Shown: positions 16,200 through 24,496, counted from the first letter of the stretch. The stretch: DNA of 35,544 nucleotides from Candidatus Moranbacteria bacterium CG23_combo_of_CG06-09_8_20_14_all_35_22 (GCA_002772115.1 PCRW01000053.1:1-35544); one strand, 5' to 3'. Made by a program: numbers and translations. The notes: a model not told the origin generated them from the letters alone.

Positions 16200-16277
16200 G
16201 TTTTACTAAATACCCGCCTCGACTCGCAAGACGATTGCTCGTCGACGCGAGGCTGGCGAAATAAGCTAAATACTAAA
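16200..16277. repeat. Left terminal repeat of element T4, with a nested insertion
   Basis: A 34-bp terminal repeat matching the T1 left end, split by a 44-bp GC-rich palindrome at 16213-16256. Starts at the base after the virB4 stop and ends one base before the GxxExxY start codon. Confidence 0.85.
16213..16256. repeat. GC-rich 44-bp palindromic insertion, copy 1
   Basis: Begins CCCGCCTCG and ends CGAGGCTGG. It interrupts a TACGAAATAA word of the T4 terminal repeat. A 45-bp copy with one indel and one substitution is at 29046-29090, also followed by CGAAATAA. Confidence 0.85.
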
Positions 16278-16278
16278 G

Positions 16279-16665
16279 ATGATAAAGAAAATTGATTTGA
16301 TTTATGCTGATGAATGTTATGAAATAATGGGAATAGCTTTCGATGTTTTTAAGAAATTAGGATTTGGTCATAAAGAAAATATTTATCAGAAAGCGCTAGC
16401 AACTAATTTTAAAGAAAGAAATTTTAAATTTAAAGAACAGTTGCGATACAATTTGAAATACAAGGATGAAACTTTGGGAGTTTATATTTTAGATTTTTTG
16501 CTTTTTGATAAAATTGTTTTGAAAATAAAACAAAAGGATTTCATTTCTGAAAAAGATATAGATCAAGTTTATAGGTATCTTAGAGCCACGCATTTAAAGC
16601 TCGGAATAATACTTACTTTTACCAAAAAAGGTGCCTGTTTTAAAAGAATAGTTAATTTAAAATAA
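16279..16665 (+). CDS. GxxExxY family protein (PD-(D/E)XK-like), probably inactive
   Basis: A 128-residue GxxExxY-family protein; the signature is G30-H-K-E33-N-I-Y36. The family is placed in the PD-(D/E)XK nuclease group and has no established role. Here D72 (YILDFLL) is present, but the strand usually reading V-E-L-K is VLKIK: K82 stands where the catalytic Glu is expected, with K84 kept. So nuclease activity is doubtful. The ORF sits exactly between the two 34-bp terminal repeats of T4, while T1-T3 have the same ends without the gene. It interrupts the secretion cluster and has nothing to suggest a secretion role. Confidence 0.85.
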   Translation: MIKKIDLIYADECYEIMGIAFDVFKKLGFGHKENIYQKALATNFKERNFKFKEQLRYNLKYKDETLGVYILDFLLFDKIVLKIKQKDFISEKDIDQVYRYLRATHLKLGIILTFTKKGACFKRIVNLK

Positions 16666-16666
16666 T

Positions 16667-16700
16667 TTTAGTATTTCGTTTATTTCGTATTTAGTAAAAC
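16667..16700. repeat. Right terminal repeat of element T4
   Basis: 34 bp, identical to the right end of T1 (12991-13024), beginning two bases after the GxxExxY stop and ending one base before the next start codon. Confidence 0.9.
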
Positions 16701-16701
16701 T

Positions 16702-17211
16702 ATGTCTTACGACCCACAAAAACAAAAAAATCTTCATAATGAACGGCAAACTGACCAAGCTGAAAAAGAAAAAGAGGCGAGTGATTCAGAAAAAGAAAAA
16801 TCGCCCCAAAAACCCCGCCGTTCTTTGGGAAATTTAGCCAAAAAAATTCTACCACCGATTTCCCAAATGAAATTTTCCGATTCGGCTATTTTTGTCGCTC
16901 TTGGTGCTGCCGGATTTAAGGATTTACTCGATTTAATCTCCTTAACTGGCATAGGTTATTTTCTTGTAATAATTATGACCTTTCTGATTTTTATCTTTAT
17001 CGGCTTTATGATCCTTTTGACCATTATGTCGGGCGGAGGGGGAGGATTCTGGATACTACTGATACTTTTTGGCGGAGCTGGCATAGAACTTCTACCCGGT
17101 ATAGATTTTCTACCTGTTACAATGGCCACTGTAATTATGATTTATCTTAGAATTTTATCCAAAAGAAGAAAGAACCAAGAAAAAATGCAAGCCCAAGAAA
17201 GCTACGCTTAA
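16702..17211 (+). CDS. Small membrane protein of the secretion cluster
   Basis: A 169-residue protein not matched to a named family. Residues 1-55 are highly charged (KEKEASDSEKEKSPQKPRR) and cytoplasmic-looking. Three hydrophobic stretches follow: about 66-80, 88-112 and 115-145, with a Gly-rich turn MSGGGGGFW between the last two. It ends in a basic tail. It is separated from VirB4 only by element T4, so before that insertion it was probably the next gene of the cluster. Function unknown. Confidence 0.65.
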   Translation: MSYDPQKQKNLHNERQTDQAEKEKEASDSEKEKSPQKPRRSLGNLAKKILPPISQMKFSDSAIFVALGAAGFKDLLDLISLTGIGYFLVIIMTFLIFIFIGFMILLTIMSGGGGGFWILLILFGGAGIELLPGIDFLPVTMATVIMIYLRILSKRRKNQEKMQAQESYA

Positions 17212-17218
17212 CTGGAAA

Positions 17219-17256
17219 TTGGAGACTAAATCTCCAATTGGAGATTTAGTCTCCAA
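17219..17256. repeat. Perfect palindrome, copy 1 (38 bp, 34-bp shared core)
   Basis: TTGGAGACTAAATCTCCAA followed directly by its exact reverse complement. The 34-bp core (17221-17254) is identical to that at 23282-23315. It starts seven bases after the upstream stop. Confidence 0.85.
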
Positions 17257-17271
17257 AGTTTCCAAAAAACC

Positions 17272-17943
17272 ATGCAACATTATCCTAAAAAAAATCTATC
17301 CTCTTTTCTGCTGGAAAATAAAGAAACTGTCATCACTTCTTTGGTGATTGTTTTTTGTCTAGCTTTATCTGTTTTTTTTCCAACAAAAAATTCTGCCCAA
17401 CTTTTCACGAGCAATATTTTTTTCTTAGTTATTATTCCGATTCTTTATTATAAATTAATTTTAAAAAGAAAAATATCGGAACTAGGTTTGGTATTAAATG
17501 ACAAAAAAATTGGATTTTTTTGGGGAGCTTTGATGTTTCTTGTCAATCTGATAATTTTTTATCTTCTTTATCAGTTTACCGATTTTAACCACAATTATCT
17601 TCTTTCCTCCTATATTGTGCATAACTTTTGGATTTTCCTGTTTTATGAGATTTTAGTGGCTAATATGTTTGTTTTTATCCAAGAATTTTTTTGGCGAGGC
17701 TTTATTTTACTTTATTTTTCTAGAAAAATTGGCCTTTTGGCGATTTTTTTGCAATTTATTATTTTTGTAGGAGTGATACTTCTAATCTCACAAAATTCTT
17801 TTTGGCAAATGGCGCCCACTCTCGTAATTTCTCTAACTTCTGGTATAATTGTATATAAGAGCCGATCAATTTTTTATTCTTGGATTTTTTCCTTACTGTC
17901 AATTTTAATTTTAGATAGTTTTATAATTTATCATTTAAAATGA
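17272..17943 (+). CDS. CPBP-like (Abi) intramembrane protease-family protein
   Basis: A 223-residue integral membrane protein with about seven hydrophobic segments. The block FIQEFFWRGFILLYFS (around residues 137-152) resembles the EExxxR motif of CPBP/Rce1-type intramembrane metalloproteases, but the first Glu is Gln, and the later conserved His/Asn positions are not obvious. Catalysis is therefore uncertain. Its stop codon overlaps the next start (ATGA at 17940-17943), so it is translationally linked to the large secreted protein. It could process or fold cluster substrates, or be a degenerate paralogue. Confidence 0.6.
   Translation: MQHYPKKNLSSFLLENKETVITSLVIVFCLALSVFFPTKNSAQLFTSNIFFLVIIPILYYKLILKRKISELGLVLNDKKIGFFWGALMFLVNLIIFYLLYQFTDFNHNYLLSSYIVHNFWIFLFYEILVANMFVFIQEFFWRGFILLYFSRKIGLLAIFLQFIIFVGVILLISQNSFWQMAPTLVISLTSGIIVYKSRSIFYSWIFSLLSILILDSFIIYHLK
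17842..17849 (+). promoter_or_regulatory. Possible internal extended -10
   Basis: TGG-TATAAT about 90 bases before the start at 17940, inside the CPBP-like gene. No clear -35. It could feed the distal part of the cluster (large secreted protein, pilins), but AT-rich coding DNA yields such words by chance. Confidence 0.25.
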
Positions 17944-20708
17944 AAAATAAAAAAACCAAAAAAATAAATATTCTTTCCCACATTTTACTTATCCTTACAT
18001 TGTTTCTTTCTCCAATCAGCACTGCTTGGGCTATTGATGTAAACAAAATTATGGGCGTCCAATCACCTACTGAATTTATAGATAAAATTTTTTCCGATCT
18101 CGGCGTGGACAAAGAGCAAGTGAGATACGGCGCCCAAACTTTCAATGTCGCCAACAAAAAAAAGACTCCTCCCCAAGTTACGCTTTTTTTCAATCCAGCT
18201 AATCCAGACGAAGGGGAGAAAGTAACTGTCACCGCTTCTCCCAGCTATTTTCTCAACAATCCAGAAGAACTGTATTACACTTGGTTTTTAAAAACAGCAA
18301 ATTGCACTGATGAGGAAACAGATGACGATGATTATACATATAATTCAGAATGTGATTTGAATAATGACGGCGAAGTTGATATAGAAGATTACAAAATAAA
18401 AGCTATGAGAATCATTGTTAATGGCGGGTTTGATTATACTAGTGTTGACTATTCATCCAGTACTGACAGCAACAATGATAGTTATGATGCTTTTTCCGGT
18501 GGCAATGATCAAGAAGGTAAGACGGCATATTGTTATGTTCATGATATAAAAACAGGAGAAGAATATGCTCTGCCAAGTTGCGGTGATAATAAAACAGAAC
18601 AGCATCTTTTTGCTCACGCTGAATATGAAAATTTTATCGATAAAGACGGCAACCAAATTGATTTAGATGAAGAAACCGGCGATGATGATTTTGGCAGAGA
18701 TGAAGAAAAATTCTGGCATACTGATCCCAACAGCAATGACACTGCCAATTTGGGCCATTCCGATGAAGCTAATGTTGCCGGACTGGGCGTTTTGACCTTT
18801 TCTTGGAATTATCAAAAAGGCGACAAGGTCGGCGTAGTAGTGGAAGGAATTTCCACCGAACCAACCCAAACTGAAGACTCTTCATATAAAACTATGTGGG
18901 CAATGAACAAAGGAAATTACACTCTTGATGCTGATAATAATATTGGCAATGATTATCCCCAAACTACCACTACCACTACTATTACTGAAGATACTCCAGA
19001 AGTCGGTCAAACAACAACTGTCACCGTCACCACTCTTGAAGAATTATCAAACATTGTCAATGAAATAGCTACCATTGAAACGACCATTACCACTCAAACA
19101 GTAGTAACAGATTCCGCTGATCCAACCACCATAATAAGCGATGAAACAGAGGTTTCCAATTCAGCTGAAATAGAAAATATGGTGGGAGACTTTGATATTA
19201 GTAATGACGATATCGGATCTATAGAAAAACCTTCTGATCTTAACGATTTTCTTTACGACGCATTAGTTTCTCCCCAAGAAAATAGCGCTGGAAGCGACAA
19301 ACTTGATATCAGCCTTTCTTATTCTCCCACCAATCCAATCAATGATTCTTCTGGCGAAAGCGGAGACACTTTGATAATCCAATCTTCTATTCCTAACGCC
19401 AAAGATAATAATTATTTGCAATACAACTGGCAGGTTTTTTCCAGTGATGAAGTGAATCCTAATGACTGGGGAACTCCTTTGCTAAAATCAGATTTGAAAG
19501 AATCCACCCAGACAACTGGACTAGGCATTGATACTTTCAAATTTAAATTAGCTTTAAATGAACCAAAAAAATATCTGCGCATTCTTTTGACGGTCACGGA
19601 AAATGTCGGCGAAGAATATCCACGCTCCAGCCGACAAGATATTATCATCCCCATTATTTCTATGGATGCAAATGACCAAATAAGCACCCACAGTGTTTTG
19701 GCCGAAACAGATTCTATCCGTTCTGTTGAGGAAAATCCTTCCGGAGTAAATCTTAAGCTAGACGAAGAAATTTGCACAACAAATAATATAGATAGAGCGA
19801 TTTGTCCCGTAACAAAAAGTCAAATAATTGGCTTGTCTTTTCCAGCAGAGGACGAAGATAATTTTCCGTCCGGCATAACAGATTTTCTTTGGACCATTGA
19901 CGGTAAGCCAATCTCTTATTCTTTTTGTTTTTTTGATAATTGTAATCCAGAAAAACAAACTAACACCGCCTATTTTCCAATTCTCAAAGAAATCGGCGAG
20001 CAATATACTATCGGCTTTACTGCTACCAGCGCAGAAGGAGAAAAAATAAATTTGACCAAAATTTTCAAAGTCGTTGATCCAGAAATTGAGATTAATTTTG
20101 TTGATGATGTTTGTCCAAAAACCAATTCTAGTGATATTTGCCATCGAAATGTTTTAGGCAAATATTTTGATGTAAATAGCCAAGAATTTACCGATTATAG
20201 CAAACTTAATTTTTGGGCACGAAATGATTCTGACATCAAACTGGAAGCGGAAGTTACAGGCTTTTCTGCTTCGCCAGAAAGTTATAGCTGGAATATCGAC
20301 GGCCAAAATATTTCTGCTTCCAATGCTGATCTATATGGCTTTACAATTGATAGCGAAGGAATTCTCACTTTGCCTCCCAAAGAAATTCAAGGGGAAAGCT
20401 ATAATATAACAGTCGGCACTCTTTACACTCAAGAAAATTTAGTGAAAAAAGCGCTCAAAGATATTTGGGGCGTGACTTATAATCAGTTTTACGAAAAAAC
20501 CATTGCAGATGAAGCTATCATCACTATGATGGATGCCGAGGAAATTACTCAAGGACCGGCCAAAAAAATCTTCGCTTCTGTCTATTCCTCTGTTCCCAGT
20601 TATCTCGCTTTTCTTCTGCGAATAATCCTTACCATTTCCCTAATTTTATTCACCACTAAATTGATTTTCTCATTCTCCGCACCAATTAATTCGCGAGAAG
20701 AAAACTAA
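17940..20708 (+). CDS. Large exported protein with PKD/Ig-like segments and a C-terminal membrane anchor
   Basis: A 922-residue protein with a signal peptide (about 10-31, ending A-W-A). It has a canonical dockerin/EF-hand-type loop DLNNDGEVDIED at 139-150, repeated beta-rich PKD/Ig-like segments recognisable by VTLFFNPANPDEGEKVTV, LSYSPTNP and Y-x-W turns, a Thr-rich stretch (about 340-395), and a C-terminal membrane helix (about 890-910, LAFLLRIILTISLILF). It is probably a surface or trans-envelope component with most of its mass outside. It overlaps the CPBP-like gene by four bases and precedes the pilin genes. Specific function unknown; similar large proteins accompany CPR secretion clusters. 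Confidence 0.7.
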   Translation: MKNKKTKKINILSHILLILTLFLSPISTAWAIDVNKIMGVQSPTEFIDKIFSDLGVDKEQVRYGAQTFNVANKKKTPPQVTLFFNPANPDEGEKVTVTASPSYFLNNPEELYYTWFLKTANCTDEETDDDDYTYNSECDLNNDGEVDIEDYKIKAMRIIVNGGFDYTSVDYSSSTDSNNDSYDAFSGGNDQEGKTAYCYVHDIKTGEEYALPSCGDNKTEQHLFAHAEYENFIDKDGNQIDLDEETGDDDFGRDEEKFWHTDPNSNDTANLGHSDEANVAGLGVLTFSWNYQKGDKVGVVVEGISTEPTQTEDSSYKTMWAMNKGNYTLDADNNIGNDYPQTTTTTTITEDTPEVGQTTTVTVTTLEELSNIVNEIATIETTITTQTVVTDSADPTTIISDETEVSNSAEIENMVGDFDISNDDIGSIEKPSDLNDFLYDALVSPQENSAGSDKLDISLSYSPTNPINDSSGESGDTLIIQSSIPNAKDNNYLQYNWQVFSSDEVNPNDWGTPLLKSDLKESTQTTGLGIDTFKFKLALNEPKKYLRILLTVTENVGEEYPRSSRQDIIIPIISMDANDQISTHSVLAETDSIRSVEENPSGVNLKLDEEICTTNNIDRAICPVTKSQIIGLSFPAEDEDNFPSGITDFLWTIDGKPISYSFCFFDNCNPEKQTNTAYFPILKEIGEQYTIGFTATSAEGEKINLTKIFKVVDPEIEINFVDDVCPKTNSSDICHRNVLGKYFDVNSQEFTDYSKLNFWARNDSDIKLEAEVTGFSASPESYSWNIDGQNISASNADLYGFTIDSEGILTLPPKEIQGESYNITVGTLYTQENLVKKALKDIWGVTYNQFYEKTIADEAIITMMDAEEITQGPAKKIFASVYSSVPSYLAFLLRIILTISLILFTTKLIFSFSAPINSREEN

Positions 20709-20725
20709 AAACTAAAACAAACCCA

Positions 20726-21649
20726 ATGAAAACAAAAATTAAAATATTCTTTCTAGCTTTATTATTTTTAAATTTAATTCCTGCTTTTTGTTTGGCAGCG
20801 GATACATATGTTCCGATGGAAAAAATTCCGGGGTTTGAGGATCCGGCTGATTTTCCGACCTATTTGATGAACATTTATAAATTTGGCCTTGGCGCTATTG
20901 GAGTTTCGGCGATGTTTATGATTATGATTGGCGGATATATGTATCTCACTTCCGCCGGCAACACCGCCCAAACCGGCAAAGCCAAAGGAGTTATTTTCGA
21001 TGCCATCGCCGGACTAATTTTAGCCCTAGTTTCTTATGTTCTACTTTGGACAATTAATCCAGATTTAGTGAAATTTAAATCAATAACTAGTGGTACTACC
21101 ACTGGCGAAACAGGAACTACCGGCACAAGCGAATATGCGGGTTATAATGCCGCTTGCCCAGATCCAACTTCTAAAGTTCCTATTGATTTCTCTGAATCAC
21201 CAACAATAAGCGCCAGTTCTACTTGCAAAAACTTAATTCCTAATGATGTTAATGGAGTTTCAAAAGAAATATTAAGAACAATAGCCCAATTAGAATCATC
21301 TTGTGGAACAGATTCAAATGCAGAAAATTCGTCAGCAGAATGTTGTGGGATAATGCAACTCAAACCTGATACAGCAGGAATTTCCTGCTCAGAACTAGTT
21401 TCAAATAATACTGCGTCCATAGAAGCAGCCGCCAAATATATAAAAGATAATGCATCAAATCATGATGATGATCCTGTCAAAATTTTTGCTGGCTATAATA
21501 GTGGCTATGGCACAAGCGGTAGTGGCTCTCTTGCCCCAAGTGTAGATTGTCCAGGAAGTTTAAAATTTCAATGTTGTTATGACCCACAAGAACTAGATGA
21601 ATCAATCCATTACGCGTGGAAAGGTAATGGGATATATAAAGGTCAATAA
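20726..21649 (+). CDS. VirB2-type pilin fused to a lytic transglycosylase (VirB1-like) domain
   Basis: A 307-residue exported protein. A signal peptide (1-24, ending L-A-A) is followed by a TrbC/VirB2-type pilin half with two membrane segments (about 48-72, GLGAIGVSAMFMIMIGGYMY, and 86-110), the short polar loop between them reading SAGNTAQTGKAKG. A Thr/Gly linker (about 118-136) leads to a soluble SLT-like domain: IAQLE190-SS-CG, CCGIMQLKPDTAG, AAKYIKDN and FAGYNSGYG match the catalytic Glu and the G-x-x-Q and AYN motifs of lytic transglycosylases. Many Cys residues suggest disulfides outside the cell. VirB1 opens peptidoglycan for the apparatus; here it is tethered to a pilin. Confidence 0.85.
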   Translation: MKTKIKIFFLALLFLNLIPAFCLAADTYVPMEKIPGFEDPADFPTYLMNIYKFGLGAIGVSAMFMIMIGGYMYLTSAGNTAQTGKAKGVIFDAIAGLILALVSYVLLWTINPDLVKFKSITSGTTTGETGTTGTSEYAGYNAACPDPTSKVPIDFSESPTISASSTCKNLIPNDVNGVSKEILRTIAQLESSCGTDSNAENSSAECCGIMQLKPDTAGISCSELVSNNTASIEAAAKYIKDNASNHDDDPVKIFAGYNSGYGTSGSGSLAPSVDCPGSLKFQCCYDPQELDESIHYAWKGNGIYKGQ

Positions 21650-21658
21650 AAAAATCTT

Positions 21659-22108
21659 ATGTCAACTAAAATAAAACTCCTTATTTTTTTGTTATTTATT
21701 GGAATTTTTTTGCCAGTTTTTTCGACTTATTCCGCTGGACTTGTGCCTTGTGGATTAAACGAAGGAAAAGCGGAAGAAATGGCTCCTTGCACGCTTTGCC
21801 ACCTTATTATTGGAATTTTCAATATTTTTTCTTGGTTTAAAACTATCCTCATCACTGTCGCTGCGGTGGGAATTTTCATTGCGGGAGTGATGTATATCAT
21901 TTCTTCCGGAGACGAAGAAATGATGAAACGCGCCAAAAGCTTTCTCGCCACCAGTCTCACAGGCTTTACTATAGTTTTGGGTGCTTGGCTGATTGTCAAT
22001 TCCGTAATGTGGATTCTTGCCTATGATATTAAAAACTTAGACATCGAACAAGAAAATTGGTATACTTTCTCTTGCGATACAACCAGCACTGCTGATCCAA
22101 ATAAATAA
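21659..22108 (+). CDS. VirB2/TrbC-type pilin
   Basis: A 149-residue exported protein: signal peptide (about 1-27), a short Cys-containing region (CGLNEGKAEEMAPCTLC), then two membrane helices (about 55-83 and 97-120) joined by the loop SSGDEEMMKRAKSF, the arrangement of T4SS pilins in CPR genomes. It follows the pilin-transglycosylase fusion by nine bases and is probably the major pilus subunit or a channel component. No ribosome binding site. Confidence 0.85.
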   Translation: MSTKIKLLIFLLFIGIFLPVFSTYSAGLVPCGLNEGKAEEMAPCTLCHLIIGIFNIFSWFKTILITVAAVGIFIAGVMYIISSGDEEMMKRAKSFLATSLTGFTIVLGAWLIVNSVMWILAYDIKNLDIEQENWYTFSCDTTSTADPNK

Positions 22109-22114
22109 ATTTTT

Positions 22115-23269
22115 ATGTCCATTCTTAAAAAAATATTTTTTTTATCTCTGTTTTTTCTTTTTCTCTCCACGCTTTTTTGGGGTATTTATATGCTGTCTTT
22201 CAAAAAAAATTTGCCAGTGGAAAATAAGTCGTCAATTGCAAAAAATCCACCCTCTTCTTTGGAAAATCCAGACGATAAACCTGCCCCTGAAGCAAAAATT
22301 TCCGTCATTTCTCAAGAATCCGTTCTTTCCCCCGTTCTTTCTCCGGATGAAAATTCTATTTGGTATTATTCTCTTTCCGGCGAACTGAAAGAAATTGATT
22401 TTTTTGGAAAAACTACTAAAAAACTCACTACTAAAAAAATTATCAATCTCATTGGAGCAATTTGGTCTCCAGATAAATCAAAAGCTCTCCTTGAAATCGG
22501 ACAAAATCATAAAACAGATTATCTTTTGCTTTTTGATCGCCCCAAAGACCAACTTATATTCTTAAACAAAAATATTAACTGCACTTCTTGGCTTGCATCT
22601 TCCGACAGAATAATTTACAAATATTTCGATTCAAAAAACAACCGGGGTTCACTCAACATTTCCGCTCCAGATGGAAGTAATTGGAAAAAACTACTTGATT
22701 TGCCTCACGATAAAATTGTTTTTTCCCAAATTCCCTTGTCCGGACTTATTTCCTTTTGGAATAACGGCGATGCTTATTATCCCACTCTTTTTCAGTCTAT
22801 GTCTCTAATCGGCGAGAATACAAAAACATTATCTCAAAACTACTTCGGTGCGGATTATCTTTGGAATCAATCTGGCAACCGAGTTTTAACTAGCCAAACA
22901 GACGCCCAAGGCGGAACTAAAATGCAACTAGGAGTAATGAACTACAACGGTGGAGAATACAAAAATCTGGGACTACCAACTTTTGTTTCCAAATGTCTTT
23001 GGTCAAAAGACAACGAAAATATTTATTGCGCTCTGCCAGGAAACATTCCGGACAATTCAATTTTGCCTAATGATTATAAACTGGGAAAATTCACCACCAC
23101 CGACACTTTTTGGAAAATCAACATTACTACGAGCGAAAAAACCCGCCTGCTGGAAACAAAAGACATCTCGGATTCTTTTGACGCCTCCGATTTTTTCGCC
23201 AGCACTGATGAAAGTTTGATTTTTTTCGTCAACAAAAAAGATGGGAAATTATACAAAATAGTTTTGTAG
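22115..23269 (+). CDS. Membrane-anchored TolB-like beta-propeller protein
   Basis: A 384-residue protein with an N-terminal membrane anchor (about 5-28) and a Pro/Ser-rich spacer. Blades of a WD40/TolB-like propeller follow, marked by repeated LSPDENSIWYYS, WSPDKSKALLE, WLASSDRIIY, WNQSGNRVLT and WSKDNENIYC units. Such domains bind partners or glycans; no enzyme motif is visible. It is the last gene of the + strand cluster, six bases after the pilin, and ends at a perfect palindrome shared with the convergent glycan cluster. Confidence 0.75.
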   Translation: MSILKKIFFLSLFFLFLSTLFWGIYMLSFKKNLPVENKSSIAKNPPSSLENPDDKPAPEAKISVISQESVLSPVLSPDENSIWYYSLSGELKEIDFFGKTTKKLTTKKIINLIGAIWSPDKSKALLEIGQNHKTDYLLLFDRPKDQLIFLNKNINCTSWLASSDRIIYKYFDSKNNRGSLNISAPDGSNWKKLLDLPHDKIVFSQIPLSGLISFWNNGDAYYPTLFQSMSLIGENTKTLSQNYFGADYLWNQSGNRVLTSQTDAQGGTKMQLGVMNYNGGEYKNLGLPTFVSKCLWSKDNENIYCALPGNIPDNSILPNDYKLGKFTTTDTFWKINITTSEKTRLLETKDISDSFDASDFFASTDESLIFFVNKKDGKLYKIVL

Positions 23270-23272
23270 AAG

Positions 23273-23324
23273 AGACAACTTGGAGACTAAATCTCCAATT
23301 GGAGATTTAGTCTCCAAGTTGTCT
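23273..23324. repeat. Perfect 52-bp palindrome, copy 2 of the 34-bp core
   Basis: 26-bp arms with no spacer, from AGACAACTTGGAGACTAAAT on the left to the mirrored AGTTGTCT on the right. Core 23282-23315 is identical to 17221-17254. It fills the 60-base gap between convergent genes (stops at 23269 and 23330), where it could end transcription from both sides, though no strong T-run follows. Confidence 0.85.
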
Positions 23325-23329
23325 CCAGA

Positions 23330-24496
23330 TTAGTCTTTCAGCACCAAAAAATTCAACCAGAAGATAATCGCCAGATCATTTTTGAAATAAGTCGTATCAA
23401 AAATTCCGTGAAGCAAAATAATCAGCATAATTCCTAAAGTTATAAACAGAATTTCATTCGATTCTGTTTTTATTTTTACAAAAATATCTTTTAACCAAAA
23501 AAACACCAGACTCAAAAAACCCACCAGGCCTAGAATTCCGCCAGAAAGCCAGAAAGCTAAATATAAATTATTTGGGTGTGGCACTGCCCATTCCAAATAA
23601 GGCGGATAAAATTTTTGATATTCTAAATAATTTTTTTGAAAATTCCCTGGTCCGATACCAAAGATAAAATTATTTTCCAGCATCTTTGTTGAGGCTTTCC
23701 AAATCATCACTCGAGAAGCCAAAGAAGATCTTGTATCAGAAAATAATAAATCCGTCATTTTCTTGCTATTCCACTGGGACAATAAAAATACAAAAATAAT
23801 TATCATAACTAGGATAATTTTTTTCATTTCAATTTTATTTTTTATTAGGCTTAAAATTATATAACTCACTGCTACTGAAGACCATCCCGCATAAGAATAA
23901 GTCAGATAAAAAGTGCCTAAAATAATTATCCAACCAAAACCTATGGCGTAATTTTTATTTTTTTCCACCTTAATTTGTTCTAGCACAATGATAATCGCCG
24001 GCGCCAAATACATCGCCAGATAATTTGGCGAATTGAATATGCCAGCCAAACGACCGTCGTAAGTTAAAAAACCTAGCCCATAATATCCCAGTGAAACAAT
24101 AGCCACACCAACTGCCGAAAAAAAATAAACGCTAAAAACATTGGTCAGTTTTTCTTTGGGAATTATTTTCCCCACAAGAAAAAGAAAAAGTATCGGCACC
24201 AAAAACCAGCCTTTTATTATTCCCCAAGATACTGTACTATTGCCGGAAAAAAAAGTAACTGTTAAAATTCCCACAAAAATCAAGCTCGTCGCTCCAATAT
24301 ATTTTTTATATTTTTTAAAAAATTCTCCGCTTATCTTTTTTCCCTTGTCAGAAAAAAACCATAGCAAAAAAATTCCCGCGATTATTATTTCCCAAGCATT
24401 GGTTGGCAAAAAACCAATTTTTATTCTGACTAAATATAGCGGAATGAGAAATATCGCTAAGTAAATTAAGTTTTCTAATATTTTCCTATTTTTCAT
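23330..24496 (-). CDS. O-antigen ligase/polymerase family (Wzy_C) membrane protein
   Basis: A 388-residue protein with about ten membrane segments. The Wzy_C-type loop reads RVMIWKASTKMLENNFIFGIGPGNFQ (quoted in part; key residues R, W, GxGxGxF) followed by PHPNNLYLAFWLSGG. Family members join sugar repeats or attach glycans to carriers on the outer membrane face. ATG 24496 lies 11 bases inside the end of the next upstream gene, so the two are translationally coupled. A longer in-frame start at 24523 is less likely because it lies deeper in that gene. Confidence 0.82.
   Translation of the reverse strand: MKNRKILENLIYLAIFLIPLYLVRIKIGFLPTNAWEIIIAGIFLLWFFSDKGKKISGEFFKKYKKYIGATSLIFVGILTVTFFSGNSTVSWGIIKGWFLVPILFLFLVGKIIPKEKLTNVFSVYFFSAVGVAIVSLGYYGLGFLTYDGRLAGIFNSPNYLAMYLAPAIIIVLEQIKVEKNKNYAIGFGWIIILGTFYLTYSYAGWSSVAVSYIILSLIKNKIEMKKIILVMIIIFVFLLSQWNSKKMTDLLFSDTRSSLASRVMIWKASTKMLENNFIFGIGPGNFQKNYLEYQKFYPPYLEWAVPHPNNLYLAFWLSGGILGLVGFLSLVFFWLKDIFVKIKTESNEILFITLGIMLIILLHGIFDTTYFKNDLAIIFWLNFLVLKD

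Noticed and set aside
12901..16700. CRISPR array formed by the regularly placed T repeats
   Set aside because: Spacing is set by whole genes, the units are inverted-repeat elements rather than short direct repeats with unique spacers, and no cas gene is present.
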